Source: Phytoseiulus persimilis (Eukaryota; Arthropoda; Arachnida; Mesostigmata; Phytoseiidae). Taken from it: 64,000 nucleotides of DNA. Positions 46,306 to 61,300 of the stretch are shown here, in pieces; the stretch's first letter is position 1; each line of letters begins with the position of its first letter. The translations under genes and the position numbers were made by a program. The DNA is taken from the NCBI GenBank assembly GCA_037576195.1, contig CM075101.1, positions 19,282,001 through 19,346,000 of the forward strand. Direction: 5' to 3'. The notes under the pieces were generated by a model. That model did no database searches. It was not told the origin of the DNA and saw only the letters and a list, made by a program, of their open reading frames with translations.

Positions 46306-49300
46306 GGACGCGTCCGTCGAGGGACATTCCGAATTTCATTTTCGAGCAGCGCCGGAAAAAACTGACGATTTGAGCTTGCGTTGGAACGGAGGTTCTAGAA
46401 CAGTGAAGGCTCGTTCTTCTCGCAGGCGTACTCAGCTTCTCCAATCTGCTTCCTGTGAGAGTAAATCTTCGTTGACATGGATCAGCTCCGACTTCTTTCG
46501 AGCGCTACGTGATCGGACCAACTTGCGAAACTTAGTCGATAACAGACGGAGCCCGGAGAAACGCGTTTCTCGAGTGCGGCCGAACCTTCCACTACGACTA
46601 CGATGTCGCTCTGCCTTGATCCACCAGTCGTTGTATTCTGAGGCCTCAGTCTCAGCGGAGTGGAACAAAACAGTAACGAACGCTCGAAGCGAAATCGTTA
46701 ACAGGGGTCTCGCTCCGGCTACCACCATCAAGATTTTCCATGAGCGGGCACATATTCATTTTTTCCTCGAAGCATGAGTCTTGTGAAAGGGACAATCATT
46801 CGGAACTTCAGTTTTCGGCCAAGTTACAGCATGAATCTGACCCTGAAGTCGTCCGTGAAATCAACTTCTCATGTAGTTCGGATTCCACGTTCAATTTGAG
46901 TGTTGTTTGAACTTTCGCTCTGTCCCACTGTACTGAAGCTCCCGATGAGTCGATTGTGGATCAGGAGCACTTCTGTGGAACCGTTCAGGTCTCGTTCAAC
47001 AATGCACTGCCGTTGTTCGATCCAACGGAGCTCAGTTATCCATTGATCCTCTGCTCCGCATTCATTCACTCGGCATCGGAGAGTGGGTTCCGTTGCGACA
47101 CGCTCTGAAGGCTGCCCTCACGTCAATGCGTCAACGCGACCGGAATCCCTGCACAGACGTGCATCCGTCCCCATCAACTCTCTGGGTGTTGAGTTTGGTG
47201 TTGCTCCGCTGGGGCCGTAGCCGCTATGGACGAACGCTGTGATTTCACCGCCAAGGCATCCATTGTTGACACCGGATGGTCAGCCTTTCTATCTGCGCAT
47301 CCGGTCCCCAGCATTTTCGCAGCTTGGCTGCGCGTCCGCCTCACAAGCGGTGGTCATTCGCTCCGGTCGCCTCTTCACCCGCTTCTTGAATCACCTATAT
47401 TTTCATTCGCAGTCATTAACTCGAGCCCTAATTCGTCGGACTACCCACCATTCACGGCTACGATACGAGCGCAGGGAGCACGGGAGCTGATGATCATATC
47501 GGAACTCGTCGAGAGCTCGGAGCTCGATCCGATTCACAGGCGTTCGTTGTTACGGCTCACGCCTCGCGCAGGGAGTGCTTCGACTCACGGCTCCGAGCCC
47601 TGGGAGCAAACCCCAGTCAGTCAGCCGTTGGTTGTGGCGGCGATCGACAATGGCTCTTTCTGGTTGTGCGTCGGGGAAAGCAAAGTGATTTGGCAAAGTG
47701 AATTTGGGACGAGAGTTTCCACGCGCCAAACGATGGAAGAAAAAAGGGGAAATAAGGCGGCGAGCCAGCAGGTCTCAAGCGCTAAACACAGCTCCGGCAT
47801 CTTTCCCAGGAAACGTGGCTCGAGGCTGATACGAGCGGTTTGAAATTCCCTAACGATGTCATATTTTCCACAAAGGAATATTCTGCTTTTGTTCTCACTT
47901 TCGAGACTGTCAAAAGGTCTTAGATGCGACTGTTTCCGACTGTGCGTCGTCGAAACTGTGGTATGTCGTCGGTGTCGAGCGGTGGAGCGTTGGCGTCGGA
48001 TGAAGATCACCATGATGATGATGACGACGACGTTGACGGCAGTGATCGCATCATTGTTGAGAATGAGCCGCGCCCATTAACCATTGAAGTGGTACAGTTC
48101 GTTTAACGTTCGTCCCACAGAACGCCCTACAAGAGCGCCTGCGTTATGTAAGCAATGGATGTGAAGCTCGAGCGAAGCGTGGACTGCGACCATTTTCCTC
48201 GCCGGTTGCGATGCGGCGCTCCAAGTGATCATCGCTCAATCATGGCGGGATCTCAGCGAGGTTCTTCAATGAGCCTCGTCATCGAAACTACGTACCTCAA
48301 TTCTCAACCTACCGGCGCTGCCGCGGCCCCGGAAGGAGGGACAACATCCCTCGGAGATCTCCCTAAATGCCAAGGGAGGCGACCGTCGATTTCAGAAACA
48401 CGTGGCGCTTATAATCTTCGTCCAACTGCGGAAAATAATATTTCCAAGATGACTGGAATCTCAATTGATTCATGAAGAGGAGGCAAACGAGCTCAGTCAG
48501 AGTGCACGGCGGTTTCTCATCACCATCTGAAACGGTGGATTTCGTCCACAACCTCTCTCGATAGAGTGCGAACCTGGTCACTACTGCCGAATTGGAAACC
48601 CGAGGAAACTCCAGACAGACGGAGGTCGTTGAAAAAAAAAAAAAGACTCCTGATGTTTCTGGCGTCGGCCTGTCTCATGCTCAGCTCCCAGGAAGGGCCC
48701 AAATCCTTCCGAAGTTCGCTCAACTTGACGGAGACCCGGGGCTCAATAAAGGTCCCAACGCCCCTTCGCAAAGTGGTCTCAGTCCCGACGGGTAATCCCT
48801 CGCGGTCGGTTCGAGGCTTTCCCCCAACGGCGAATCGGCGGGTCCAGAGAGCGCATAAGCTCACTGCATTTGCTGGAAAATAAAGTAGAATATCCAGTAT
48901 TCGAAGATGCAATCCCTGGTGGCCGATCCTCTGAATGGGAGGCGACATATGATTGATGGAAGACCACCATCAAACTGTAGAAGAGCGAACCGTTTGCAGC
49001 GGATTGAAAATGGTATTCAAACCGGTCTGGCCAAGAACCAGGCGATGGGCCTGCCGCGTCAGGTGATCGGAGTCCTTCGCAGGGTCACCTACCACGAAGA
49101 ACGAACTGTATCCGATCAAGATGGTAGTGGCCGTGCTTTTCTTGATCGTCTTAACAAAGGTGTGTCTAAAGGTCTGGGAAGACCACCATCGCAACACTCG
49201 GTTAACAATTGGGGATATTCCGGCCGACCATGTAGATTCTGAGGGCCGTGATGAATTGAGGGAACGAATTTGAATTCTGTGATCCCAAGTCTCTTGGGCG

Positions 49301-52300
49301 ACTGACGACTTGCGGGGTTCGGTCTCGGAATTTTCCGTCGAGCTCACCCTGGATGCAGAGGGAACAGAAAAACACCGCGAGCCGGAATCGACTGCGGGAA
49401 CGAACGGTGCTGAACAGTACCGAACGTTTCCAAACAGTGAAAATCGGTCACCGGCGACTGCCGGTAGCTGCGGTCGAAACCGTTGTTTCTGTGTTGACCA
49501 CTCTGGCCTGACCGGGTGACTGGCTAGCTACCTCATTGGCAGACGGACAGATAGACAGACTTGCTATTCGCCTGCCGGCTCCGACTTTCTGTGGGTCACT
49601 CCGACTCACTCGGTGACTATCGGTTCGTCGATCTGTTCGTCCCTCTGTTCATCGTTCAGTTAGCAATCCATCGGTCGTCTGACGGTCCCGCTGTTTTCTG
49701 TTTGTCCCCATCGCTCGCTTGTGAGGTCGCTTGTTTGTGGACTACCGAAGAAGTTGTCCAGTCAAGCGAACCAGCGACGAACAGATGGGAGAGATCGGAG
49801 CGAAGAAAACGAGTGACGGCGGCGTCACAGCTGATTGAGACGACCCGGAGAGCCAATCGCTGCTCGGGGACGGTCGGACCACATGAAGGGACAACGAAAG
49901 ACAAAGACCAGCTCCACCGGCACCTCGAGCTGAGCCGTATGCTGCATCGACCCTCGTCAGCAAACTGAGAGTTCCAAACGCACTGTTTTCGCCCCGTCAT
50001 GGTTTTTGTCGACATGATCGCTGCGCTGCATTCGCGCCCTCGGATAGCTCCGAAACAGTCCTTTTCTTCTGAATCTTTCAAGTCTCTGTTTGCGCAACAC
50101 ACGGCCGCCGAATGTGTTGGTCGCCTGGAGCCAGAATTTCGCGTCGTACAGCATCGGCTCGAGTTATCTTCGCGGCGAGTGAGCAATGCCTTTACTCAAA
50201 CGATGTTGACAACGAGCATAACTAGAGGCGACGAAGATGACAAAGACGACAGCTTCGACCGCTGAGACGAGCACTTCATTCCCGGGAAGTCACGCTCTCG
50301 CCACACGGGGACGTTGCCATCGCGGTCGGAACTTTCAGTTCCGAAGCGGCATTCCGAATCGATTCTCTCGCTTCTTCAGAACTCCCCGCTATTGCCGTCA
50401 CTCAGCATGCATTTGTGGCTTTTTAGTGAATGCCGGGCTAACGGTTAACTGTTCGTCGGCTGTTTTCTGATCGATCATTGAAATGAGGCTCGCCAAATGG
50501 TCTTGGCTTCGTTTCGTCTCCTAGCCCGGCTCCGCTCATACTCCCCATCCAAATTCACTCCAAGTTCAACGAGCTAACAGGAGACATTGACTCCATTGAA
50601 TTATTTTTCTCTCCGCAAACGATTCACCCATTCCTTCGAATTCCCAATAGCTCCCGAGGAGCCGGCCGATCTCTTGTATGGTGTTGCAATGGACAAACAC
50701 AGCTCCGTTCCAACTCTTATCAGGCTCGCGCGAGGCCCACTGAAGTCGGATGGAAAGCGCCTCTCGTGTCTTTTCCACCTCTTTTCTCCTCTTCTTCGTC
50801 GTGAAATTTGCGCGTTAACCCAAATCCGACAGGAATCAGGTGGGAAGCTCCTCCCTCATGGTCGTTTTCACTTTGACAACGGCTCGTTCTGTTTTCTTCT
50901 AAAAGGAAAGTATTGTCATGTCTGTGGTAGCGCGAGAAAATTGCCGGTCGACCAACTTGGGGAAGCCTGCCAAGGGTCTGTGCCCGCAGCCGTGTCACGA
51001 TCAGCTGGACCCGACCGCTACTTCATCTAGAAGTTTGTCGGTTCTGAGCTCGAATATCGGACTACGTCCGTGAGCTGAAGCCCCGAAACCATCCAACTGG
51101 ATCATTCGCTGGGAATCTCGTCGACCGGACTCGCTCGTCCACTCCAGCTCGAAGCCCGACGTGGATCCTCGAAGAAACGACGCTTCATCCCTGTCCACCT
51201 CGGCACGATTCTCAGATAGGGAATGTGTCAGATAAGCTGTCGTTTTTTTTTCCCTCTCCTCTATCGTCCCTAAATTCGACAGGACTTTCAGCTGTTTTGT
51301 CGATCTGCGGGTATAAAAATTCGCGCATGTGTCGCATTCAAAGTGTCTTCCTGCTGGCAAGTTCCCAGCGTTCGGGGCTGACACTCGTCGCGGTGGAACA
51401 CTTCTGTTGCGGCTCAGTCCGGAGCGGAAACCGTTTTGTGGCGAATCGTGTTTGTTTTGGGGATTTAACAAGTATTGTTCCCGTGTGGGCTATATTGGTG
51501 ACTCACGAACAGTTTTTCACGGTAGCTTAGAGAATCTGGTCGCACGTCGCAGCACTGCGTCGGGACTCCACCGAATTCCAGCATCGCTCAATCGAATCGG
51601 CGAAAACACCGATGTCTATCGATGTTTTTCCGATTCACCAAGTTGTATTCATCAATTGGTCAGTTCGAAACCGTCCGGATTCATTCTTCGAGGCGCGTTG
51701 CTTCGAGTCGCTTGCGTGTCGCTCATCTGCGGAGAGCTATCCGTGACGGCAGCCGCAGTGACATCTCAAAAACGCAACGAGAACGATGCTGGCCCAAGCG
51801 TTTCGTGCGTCGTTGCTGCGTCAGGATTCTCGCAGTCTAATAGAACGTCCGTTCTAGCACGAGCAACAAATCAAACAAGTCGTAAGCTCTGCAGCGAACG
51901 ACATTTTTGAGACGGTATCATATCAACAGCTAGAAGCGTTGGAAGAACTGAATTCTGTTTTCCCCCGATACCTGCCGAAGCAGATGACGCCGTTCCTTCG
52001 CGAGCCACGGCTCCGCGGTCATCACGATGCAGCCATTCTTCGAAGTCAGTTATTCGTCGGTTAGAACTCGTTGCCTCTCCTGAAACTCTCAGCTCTAATT
52101 TTCCTCCGGTTCACTTGTCTCTTCCGGGCCGAGTTCCCCGCGTCTTCGCCTCCGTCGCGGCGACGCAGTTCTAATGCTGTTGTTGATGCTGTTGTTATTC
52201 TTCTGAGAGCCTTCCGAGACGCAGTTCGGTGCGAATTGCTCGCTTGCCGTCCATTCCCTGGGAACTGCTCGGCGACCTACCTACATCTTGGCCGTAAAGC

Positions 52301-55300
52301 AAAAGCAGAGGGCTGGATAGTGGGTGCTTGAACCGGACGACCGAAAGACCGCCGGACATACTGACAGCTTACCTCACCGCGTCCGAGCGTGGAGAACTTT
52401 TCTCTCCCCGATCCTACAACAACATGGTTTCTATCGACCAAGGTACCTTACCATCATCGATGGCACTGTTTCTACCGTCGTCGCTCAGGCGCGGACGAGC
52501 ACACAGAGAGACCGGTTGAGAGCGGCGCGACTGAGGAGGGTGACTATGAGACCATCTTGAAAGGTATCGTTCAGAAGGGACCGACGGCGGAAAGTGCTCT
52601 TCGCGCTGCGGCCGTCTTGCTAGCTGACCGTAGCGCTCATCGTAGTCCAACCGCTCCGAGAAGAGCCTATCAGAACTCGAGCGGTCTGGGGTTCGAATCG
52701 CCTGAGCATCGATAACCCCAGATTTTTCCTCTCATCCTTCCGTGGATCTCCGCTGTTTGAGCTCGAGGCTCGCACTTTGTGGGAAACATCCGATTGGGCT
52801 CGCTGAGTGTTCGGGCCGCGACAAAAGTGTTCTCCTCGGCAGAGGTCCCACAAAGCGGAGCGACTCCACTCTCCAGCCGGAACTGTGGGAAACCCACGGC
52901 CACTCGTTTGCACTTCCCAGACCGCCTGGAGAACGCATCGAAGATGAAGCAAGTTGCGGGGGGAGATTTTCTGGTCATCTCGGTCGCATCAACAACAGTG
53001 AAATCAAAGCCGGATTGCGGGACGACGGGCCGGCTCGTTCGCTTTCTTACTCGCTCTTCAACTAGAAAGATGACCCGCAACACAGCTCAAGGTTCTTCCT
53101 AATTGGTCAACATTGTTCGTCCGCGGGCCTCCCATTGCTTCTTCTTGCGTCGCTCGCCCATCAGACACGTCCGTCGGTCGCCGGCGCTCGGCTACGCTGA
53201 CTGAATGGAATGAGCAAGACCATTGTCACGGGATTGTTTCTCCCACTTTTTATGGAATGACTTCGAGAAATTTCCGCCCGATGAATATTTCCGAAGGTCC
53301 AAGAGATTTGCTGCCGGCTTCTCGGTACCCAACCTCGTAAAAACGCAGAGGAGTGCTCTTAATCACTTGCTTTCCTCCGGGATATCCCCGGCGCAGAATT
53401 AGCGAGAGTCTGGCAGAAAACACGTCGCGCAACGATGACCACCGCTCCTGTAGTTTCTCGTAGTTCCAGGAGCTTCAATTCGTGGCTCGATTTCGAGTTT
53501 CCGTCCTGAACTCGCATGATCCGCCGTGGCAATCGCAAAGCTCTTCAAGAACAGCGGGATCAAAGCTCAGCGACGGAAGAACCTCGGAGCGTTCGCGTAG
53601 CAACAGAGCTAAGACCGCCGTCGATCGCGAAACCTCAGAACGGGACTCCTGGGCTCCGGTTTGGATGAATTCCGGTCCTCTCTTAGGGCTGACGCGCGTC
53701 TGGAGTATCTGCCCGCCGCTAGCGGCGGTCGAGATGCTCATTAACTCACTCTTCCGAACGTTCTCTTCTGAGCCTGGATTTTCCAGTCGAGTTCTCGTTA
53801 ACTTGACGTCAAATCCGTGTTTTTTTCTGAAAATATGAACCACTCGTTGGGTCTTCCTGGAATCGGTGGGATCAGGGAGTCTGCGGATTCCCTCTTTTTC
53901 TGCACCACCTGCTCATGATACGCCGCTCGAGCTAAGAAAGCGTGTTGTTCTTGCAGCATCGCAGTCAGGAGCGACGCCTCCGCCTGTTTTCTTCGGACTT
54001 CCTATACTTCTTTTTCTCAAAAACCCAGTAATCGCGCACGTTTTCATCCAGAGTCGCTCATAATTGTACCATTAAGTTCTTCTTCGGCCTCAGATTGGCG
54101 GGAAAACGAAGCTCGGAGATATGGATCAAACGCGCAACAGAAGACGGGGGAATTCGTTCCCGCACATCAGCGTGGAGATTATTGCTCCGAAACCTTTCCG
54201 ATTGCGCGATCCTAGAAATTTCCCCAACAAGAGCGAAACTAGTCTGCACCTGATTCCGGGATGAATTCCTGGACGACTCATCGTTAGAGCTAAATTCTGC
54301 ATGGCGATCAACGCAGCGGCTCTTCTCTCCGTGCCGCTTTGAACGCTGCTCTCTTGGTTATTCGAACCAAGCAGTGATTTATTGCATTCCACTTCCAACG
54401 TTCGAAACTTGGAGCTTATTTCCCCAGAAGCTTTCGAATAGGATCGGTTTGTTTGAGGCGAGTGCTTCGACTCCTTCCAAGTGCGAGAGCTCGGTGTGCG
54501 CCATCTATCAATAACGCACCGAGTCGACCCCAGCGGCCAACGAACCAGATGAGGATTTTTTCCCCGGTCGAAACGTTCAGCCGGAATTTTCCGGCGCGTA
54601 CGTGGAAATAACGTCCGAAGCTTCGGCTAGCTGCATGCGTGCGTAAGTAGCGCTGGTTTGGGCAAGATTTTTCTGCTGCCACCGCTGCCTCTTCGAAACT
54701 TGGGCTGCTGTGCAGCGAAGACGCAAGCCCTGGAACAGCTCTTCTCTTTTTCTTCCTCCACTTCCTAGTTCATCCTCGCCGGCGGCTGCAGGTCCGGCAA
54801 CTCCGGGGCGAAAGAACGCGTCGAACAGACGTCAGAAAGACTCAAAAGCTGAACGCCTTCATCAACTGCGGCGGCGGCGATTGCCGTTGCCTCGGCACCG
54901 GCATCAACAGAATGCCGGGTGGGGCAAAGCTCGCTAGATTACCATCCGCACAACGGATTCCACTTGAAGCAGGAACGTTTGAGCCGAGAAGTGATTCGAA
55001 CGGAATATTGGCACCGTCAATCCAACATTTCAGATTGAGGGGTTTTGAATCAGCAAAAAGCGAATCCATGATAAAGACGGAGCTCTGAAGCAGAAAATCC
55101 AGCCTGACGGAGCTCTGAGAATTCGATACCAGAAGAGCTGAACGTACCCTTGGGTCTCGTAGCCTGTGATTTTGGAGGCAAGCGAAGAATTTCAACATCT
55201 CAGAGAGTACTCTGGATTCCGATATTGCATTCTGATTCGTCGACACAGCTAATGGCGCTAAGGGCGACCCCTCAAAGACAGACCTTGTGATTCGATTCTG

Positions 55301-58300
55301 GACAATTTAAAATCGCGGTCGGCACATCTTCATTCCTGTCGAACGTCTTTTATGTTCAACGAAAGCGGCGAAACTCATCGAATTGTTACCCGGCGTTGAC
55401 TGGATTCGTTTGAATATTCCAATGCTATATTCAAACATCGAAGCAGAGTCAACTGTTAAGAAACGGTCCTCGATCGCGGATTCCCTCTCATCCGACGCTC
55501 GGGGTAGAGCTCGAAAATTAGATGAGCTCTTGCGGTGGAATCGACGCCAGCTTCTGATGAAGATTTTGATGCTGGAAACCGTACGCTGCTAATGAGCTGG
55601 GCTGTCGTCGGAAATCGATCGCCTATTTTTCGCTCCAGTAGACCGCGCCGTTTCCATGGCACAAAATAAATATCGAGGAACCATCGCTGGACCGCTCGTG
55701 CCAGCTGGCAATCTTGAAGTTTGTGTGCTGAGCGTTTCCGAGTCCCAAGTTCTTGCGATCTCTCCACCGCCGGGAGGAGATCCACCGCGAAAACGCCGCT
55801 TCCCTATTGAGTTCTGTTCCATTTCTCGTCGAAAGATCATTTTGTTCGTAACTTTGCGGTGAAAACGAGCCGTCTCGGATTTCCTTAGATTCGGAATCTG
55901 CCGACCCTGGCTGTCGGGTGTTCTCCATATTCAATCGCCATTGCTCAAATGGAGTGATTTTGGGTGGCGAACAACCACGGGGTGATGCGATTCTATCCCA
56001 AAAGTCGGGCTCATAAAGTTCGCGAGTCCCGATGCCTTGAACCTTCCAAGTCATTCGACCAGGACGCATCAACGTGCCATAGTATGTCACTGAAGACATG
56101 ATGGATCGTGAATTATTTCTCTCTTGGCTTAATTGTTCGCACTAGATATTGCTTCAGTTGGCCGTTTCGAAACTCGAGCAGAGTTTTGTAATTCCATATC
56201 ATCGCGAGACCTCAGCAGCGACGCTCCATTATCGAGCTCCCTAGCTCCCGTGAATTCAATTGACCCCTTCTTCCCGATCCGATCCGGGGTGGCGATAACC
56301 TGTCGAACAATGACCGATAACGCGACATCTGTGTTCGGTGACCCTCGAACGGGAAAGACTTCAAACACCTCTAACATCTTCGCGAAGCTGATTTCAATCG
56401 GAATGGGGTCCCCTCAAAAAAACGATGGAGCTCAGCTCCAAACCTGACGATTCGGATTCCACTGGAACGAGCGACGACCCCAACGAGTTTGTCTTAAGGA
56501 GCATTGCGAAACATGCGGTTCGGAAACGCTCAGCATAGATCGAGCTGATTTATCGGTTCCTTGCCCGGGGAAAAGCTTTCGCTCGACGGATCTGTCACGA
56601 TTGGGGAAGCTAGCCGCCGGAGAAACAGTAACGAGAGCACGCTCGTATCGGTCCGTGCAGTAGACGGTCCAGATTTGGAATCTGAGGACAGCATCTACCG
56701 AAAGCACATGTGGTCCGGGCGCACTTGCCGACCAGGCCCGGTAGCGGTCCGGTGGAGAGCTTATGCGGTTCAAAGAACATCACGAGGCTCGACCGAAAAC
56801 GACTGTGTTTCCATCTGTGTTTACTGAGCTGAACTGGGCGCCGGCGTCTACGATGACGGCGACTCGACGTAATGGCTCCGAAACTACGGTCCGCTCGACG
56901 TTCGTGTGCGTTCGCTTCGCCTGATAGCCCGACTCGTCGGTTCGCCTATCCATCCAGACGGCTATCCACCCATTCATTCATCCATAATAACTTCTCTTAA
57001 ATACTTCGCCGAGCAGAAGCACAGCGATCCAGCCAGCCGCCACAGACAATGAGCCCTAATCCATTGTGGAGAAATTCGAACAGAAGCAGCGATCAACCCG
57101 CCTAAATAACATAGCTCCACTCCTCTGACAAGTGAAGAATCAGACGATTGCTCCCGGGGGAGATCGCGAGCCCCGCCGGAATCGGAGGCTGATGCGCGCG
57201 GGATCTCGCGGCCAAACATTCGAACGCGACGTGCCACGTGGGAGAACTGTACCTAACCCAGTGAGGCGCCGAGTCGATCGAGTAAGCCGCTGCGTTCTCT
57301 TCAAAACCAGACGAGTCCCGCGAGAAGACGCACAACTTGGGGAGAAGCTGTCATGAAAGCCTTTGCGATCGCTGCTCGAGCCATGACAGGAGTTGGCTGT
57401 GAGCGACGATAGAGAACAGAGCCGGATCCTCCACTGCTTGGATTCTCTGCCCGCCCGTCCACTAAAGGCTTCCCTTCAATTGTTCCAAGTTTATTATTTT
57501 TCTCCCGGCTTTCGCTAACCAAAAACTTGACCGCTGTGTGCCAGTCGACCGACCGATCGGAAAAGCCGTCGAACGTTCCTCGCGTAGGCGGTCTCGCTGA
57601 ACAACGTTTGTGGTTGATACGAACAAACGGAGGGACGGGCGGATGAGCGAGCGATACAACGAAAGGCCGACTTGTTGAGCTTTCAGGGAAGAAAGTGCCC
57701 TTTTCGCTGGCTGTGGAAGATTTCCCTAATCTGAGCCACGACGAACACTGTGTATTGTGTGGAAACGGTCTAACAGCATTTTGCTTCGTTCTGCCCTCTC
57801 ACGCCCACATGGACGGCCCAACGACCTACTGAAGGAGGCGCGGGCTGGCTTGGCGTGCAACCCCCAGCGCCGTGGATGACTTCCTGCAGAACGGAGCCGC
57901 GGGTACTCTAGTGGTGGCAAATTGGTTCGAAGCTGTCACCTGTGAGACAGCCAAAGGGAGTGATGAAGCTCAAGTCGGAGGCTTCCCAGCCGACCGATCT
58001 TATTGGGCCCGGAACGATGGTTCGCGGCTCTGTCCTGCCGGGTCTGCCGCGGTGTCGGGTGTACCAATTTCGACGAGGCTCAAAATGACAAGTTTATCAC
58101 CCACGACATCGGAGCAACATTCGAAGTCGCGGACGATCCGCGCGGGCGCTTGGCCGACGACGGAGGAATCGAATTTGGCGTTCGACAGCCGTTGCTCTAC
58201 AATTCCGTACATGAATGGCGCTTGTTGGCAGCTGGTCCCGTTTTTGATTCGATTCGACGCGGCTTGATAACAGTCCGCTGAATTCCATATTTCACAACGT

Positions 58301-61300
58301 GATTTTCGTCGGGTCGTTCCAAATTTGTTGCGGTTGCTGCTGCCGTCGATTTCGTCGAGCCGGAAGTCTTTGAATTCGCCGAGATATTTGCGCCCACGAA
58401 TGCGACCCCCCCGATGGCTTGTTTGTCGAGTTGACAGCGAAAAAACTTCAATGATTCCGAGCTCTAGTACTCTCTCTCTCTCGGGGTCTAAGAACGTCAG
58501 CGCCTGCGGCATCCGTTCCGAGGAGGATTCTGCCATGCTTGACACGGCTTACGTTCTGAGCTCCTCGGCTCGCTCGGGGGATCTGTCCCCGAGTATCGGT
58601 GCGGAAAATCCTTTTCGTCCCATCCTGCTCATAACAGGTCTCATTCACAAGCCGCCGGGCGGCGCTTCCAGCGAGCTTTCTTTTCTTTCGGAGCAGTGTT
58701 CTATCGCCGCATCGCTGTTCAGTCGATGATCGATTGAAGAAGAAAGCGTGGAATGGAACTTCATCGGAGGGGGCATACGGGCCGAACATATTTCATTTTT
58801 TGTCAGCTTGTCACTGCTTGGCATTCTCGTTACGGTCGTGAATATTCGATTATTGCGACCGCGTCTCCTCTATTTCAAGCAGATGACGTGAAAGATTTCG
58901 CTGCCTTGCTCCGTGAACGGGTTCCGTTCCGGTCAATGAAAATAAAGCTGTGAGCTGGGAATCGATGGAGCCGACCGAGGACTCACAAAACCGTTCGAGG
59001 AATTCGCCCATGTTCCCCAGCTGTTTGTCAATCCTCGAGTTGATAACTTCCAGCCGCTGAGTCGACTCAGGTTTTTGGAAACGTTCCTTCGCGGTTATCT
59101 GGCTTCCGTTGTGGGAGCGATTCTCCCTAAAAATCGAAGAAAGCTCGTGGAAAAAAGATCGCGCGCCCGTGACCCGGCATGGTCGATGCTCAAAGGAAAC
59201 ATCGATATCGAGCTCGGAGCGTTCAGAAGTAGACCGAGTGGAAGGAGAAGATCGTCGACGAAGTATGGTTTCCACAGAAGTCCGACGTATTCCCAAGATT
59301 AGTGTCAGATCAGTGGTCTGGATGAGCGAAAAACGGCACGGCGTCATGGTTCCCGTCCGAGGAGCAGAGAACAGACGACACAGAACGGCTGACGAGCCCT
59401 TGTCAGATGCGTTACCCACAACGATCTGGGTGTAGTGTTCTCAGAAAATATTAGAATAGGCAGAAACGAGGAGGGACGGAGCAAACGACGCCTGAACAGT
59501 CGATGTCTTTCAAGGGGATGCCTTCTGTTCATCCCGTCATCAAATGGCCAAGAGCAATATTGTTTACAGCCCTACCAGCTACCTCGACGTCTGCAGAGCC
59601 GCGGTGGTGCACCAAAAAGGAGAGACATAATGCTTGGAAAAGTAAAGCAGCCGCTGCTAGTTTTGGTGGAAAGCGAGAAAGCGTCTTTTTGAGTCGGAAA
59701 ATCCGATGAAGCATCACCCCGCTGGTTGCGTACGCGGTCGTTAACTTCATGGGCGTTTGCTCGCCCGTGTTCGTCTACTCGTGGGGTTTTAGTTCTTTTT
59801 CTTTTGACTCTATTCAGTCTTCTAGATTTTATCAGCGATACTCCTAATGTTCCTAATGACGGACCGTTGCTGGATAACATCTGGTGATTACTGATCGCGG
59901 GTAACAGTCGTGGCGGATTCCAACTGAACGCCGAGAAACTGACGAGTTTTCGCAAGAAAAGTAAGCTGTCGAAGAATCATAATTGGATCACAAGATCTGA
60001 ATTGTGCAAGTAAGCGGCCGATACACTGAAGTATCCACGAATGTACGTTGGTTGTCACTCAATACAACAGCGGAAATGGTTCGGTATTTTCCGACCTATG
60101 ACGGCGGGAAAATCAGCAGCCATTGCGGCAATCAGCAGGCCATGAAGGTCCATCTCAACGGATGTGCCGGAGTTTCTCACTGGAGAAGGTTCCACCCGAT
60201 TATCAACTTCATTCTCCGCGCGATGATCAAGGAGGCAGAACACCAGCTCGATGACTGTGGCAGAATCGACCGACCTTCAATTCATAAATGTCCACAATCG
60301 CATGGAAATCTGAACTTGAGCGTCCCGAAATAAAGAAAGGAAATGAATTCCTCAACGATCAGGTCACGAATCTGCCGAAGAGCCTAGCCGAGCTACGGGC
60401 TGCCCGCATCCCGGTCCAGTACATTGTTCGACTTTCCGTCGATTCCGCTCGCTTTGACTCTATCTACGAAAGCCAGAGGCACAATGTCCAGCGGGACACG
60501 AACGAAGAGCAAGCCTCTTGTTATATACTGAAACAGACCGGAAGGCGAGTGGGCGGATATTATTTTTATCATTGGAAAGATTCTCCCGTAAAATCATTGT
60601 CGAATATTAAGTCCGTTTCGCCAATTAATTGTGAAGTTCTTGTTCGCCTCAGGCTGCAGTACTTTCGCGACGTTGTTCGCCTCGCGCTGTTTACTACTCC
60701 CTGGGGCTGGATTCATCCTCTGTTCAGTAGTATATCTGAGCGACGTGCCAGCTCTTGAGAACGAGGCGCCTTCCCTTCGCACAGTCTCCCGTCTGGATGA
60801 GGAAGATCTCAGAGCTGAATGGAAACGAAACCAAGCCCACAGTGTGAGAAAAAATCAGAGACTAAATTTAAATCATTCGGAAGGAAGCCCAGAGGTCAGC
60901 GTCCAAATCACGGTTTAGTTCTATTGTGTAATTTTTAACGAGTCGACACTTTCTTCCGTCGCCACCTTGGTGGGTCGCATGACATCGTTGCGCAATCCGC
61001 TTGAGAACCCACAAAAACCACGGACGTACAAATGGATACGAATTCTTCCGATGTCGGGCTGAATCCCATCACTATACTTGCCCAAAGGTGGTGCTGGGTT
61101 AGACCGTTTCTCCATTCAACAACATTCCCGGTGAGATGAAGGGGCGGGCAGGTGAATCGAATGAACTCAACGGGGATGGCGGCTTCTTACCTCCGACGGA
61201 AGAAGCAGGAGTTCGGCCGTGGACAAATCCGAATGGAAGCGAAACTAGGGAAAGCACGACGAAATCCATGAGGTCACGAGTTAAGCTCGAGGCGGGTCGC

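Noticed and set aside
47963-48106. Acidic open frame starting MSSVSSGGALASDEDH with a poly-Asp run
   Set aside because: The acidic run comes from a GAT/GAC simple repeat. The frame is only 47 codons, with no supported splice partner.
52600-52720. GGGGTTCGAATCG resembling a tRNA B box; the opposite strand reads the familiar GDSNPRP peptide
   Set aside because: The flanking bases do not form a proper T stem, and no matching acceptor stem or anticodon arm could be drawn. At most a tRNA-like trace.
58003-58281. Plus-strand ORF of 92 codons that reads like a globular protein
   Set aside because: A longer minus-strand frame covers it and no domain is recognised. A natural-looking composition is not evidence in this base composition.
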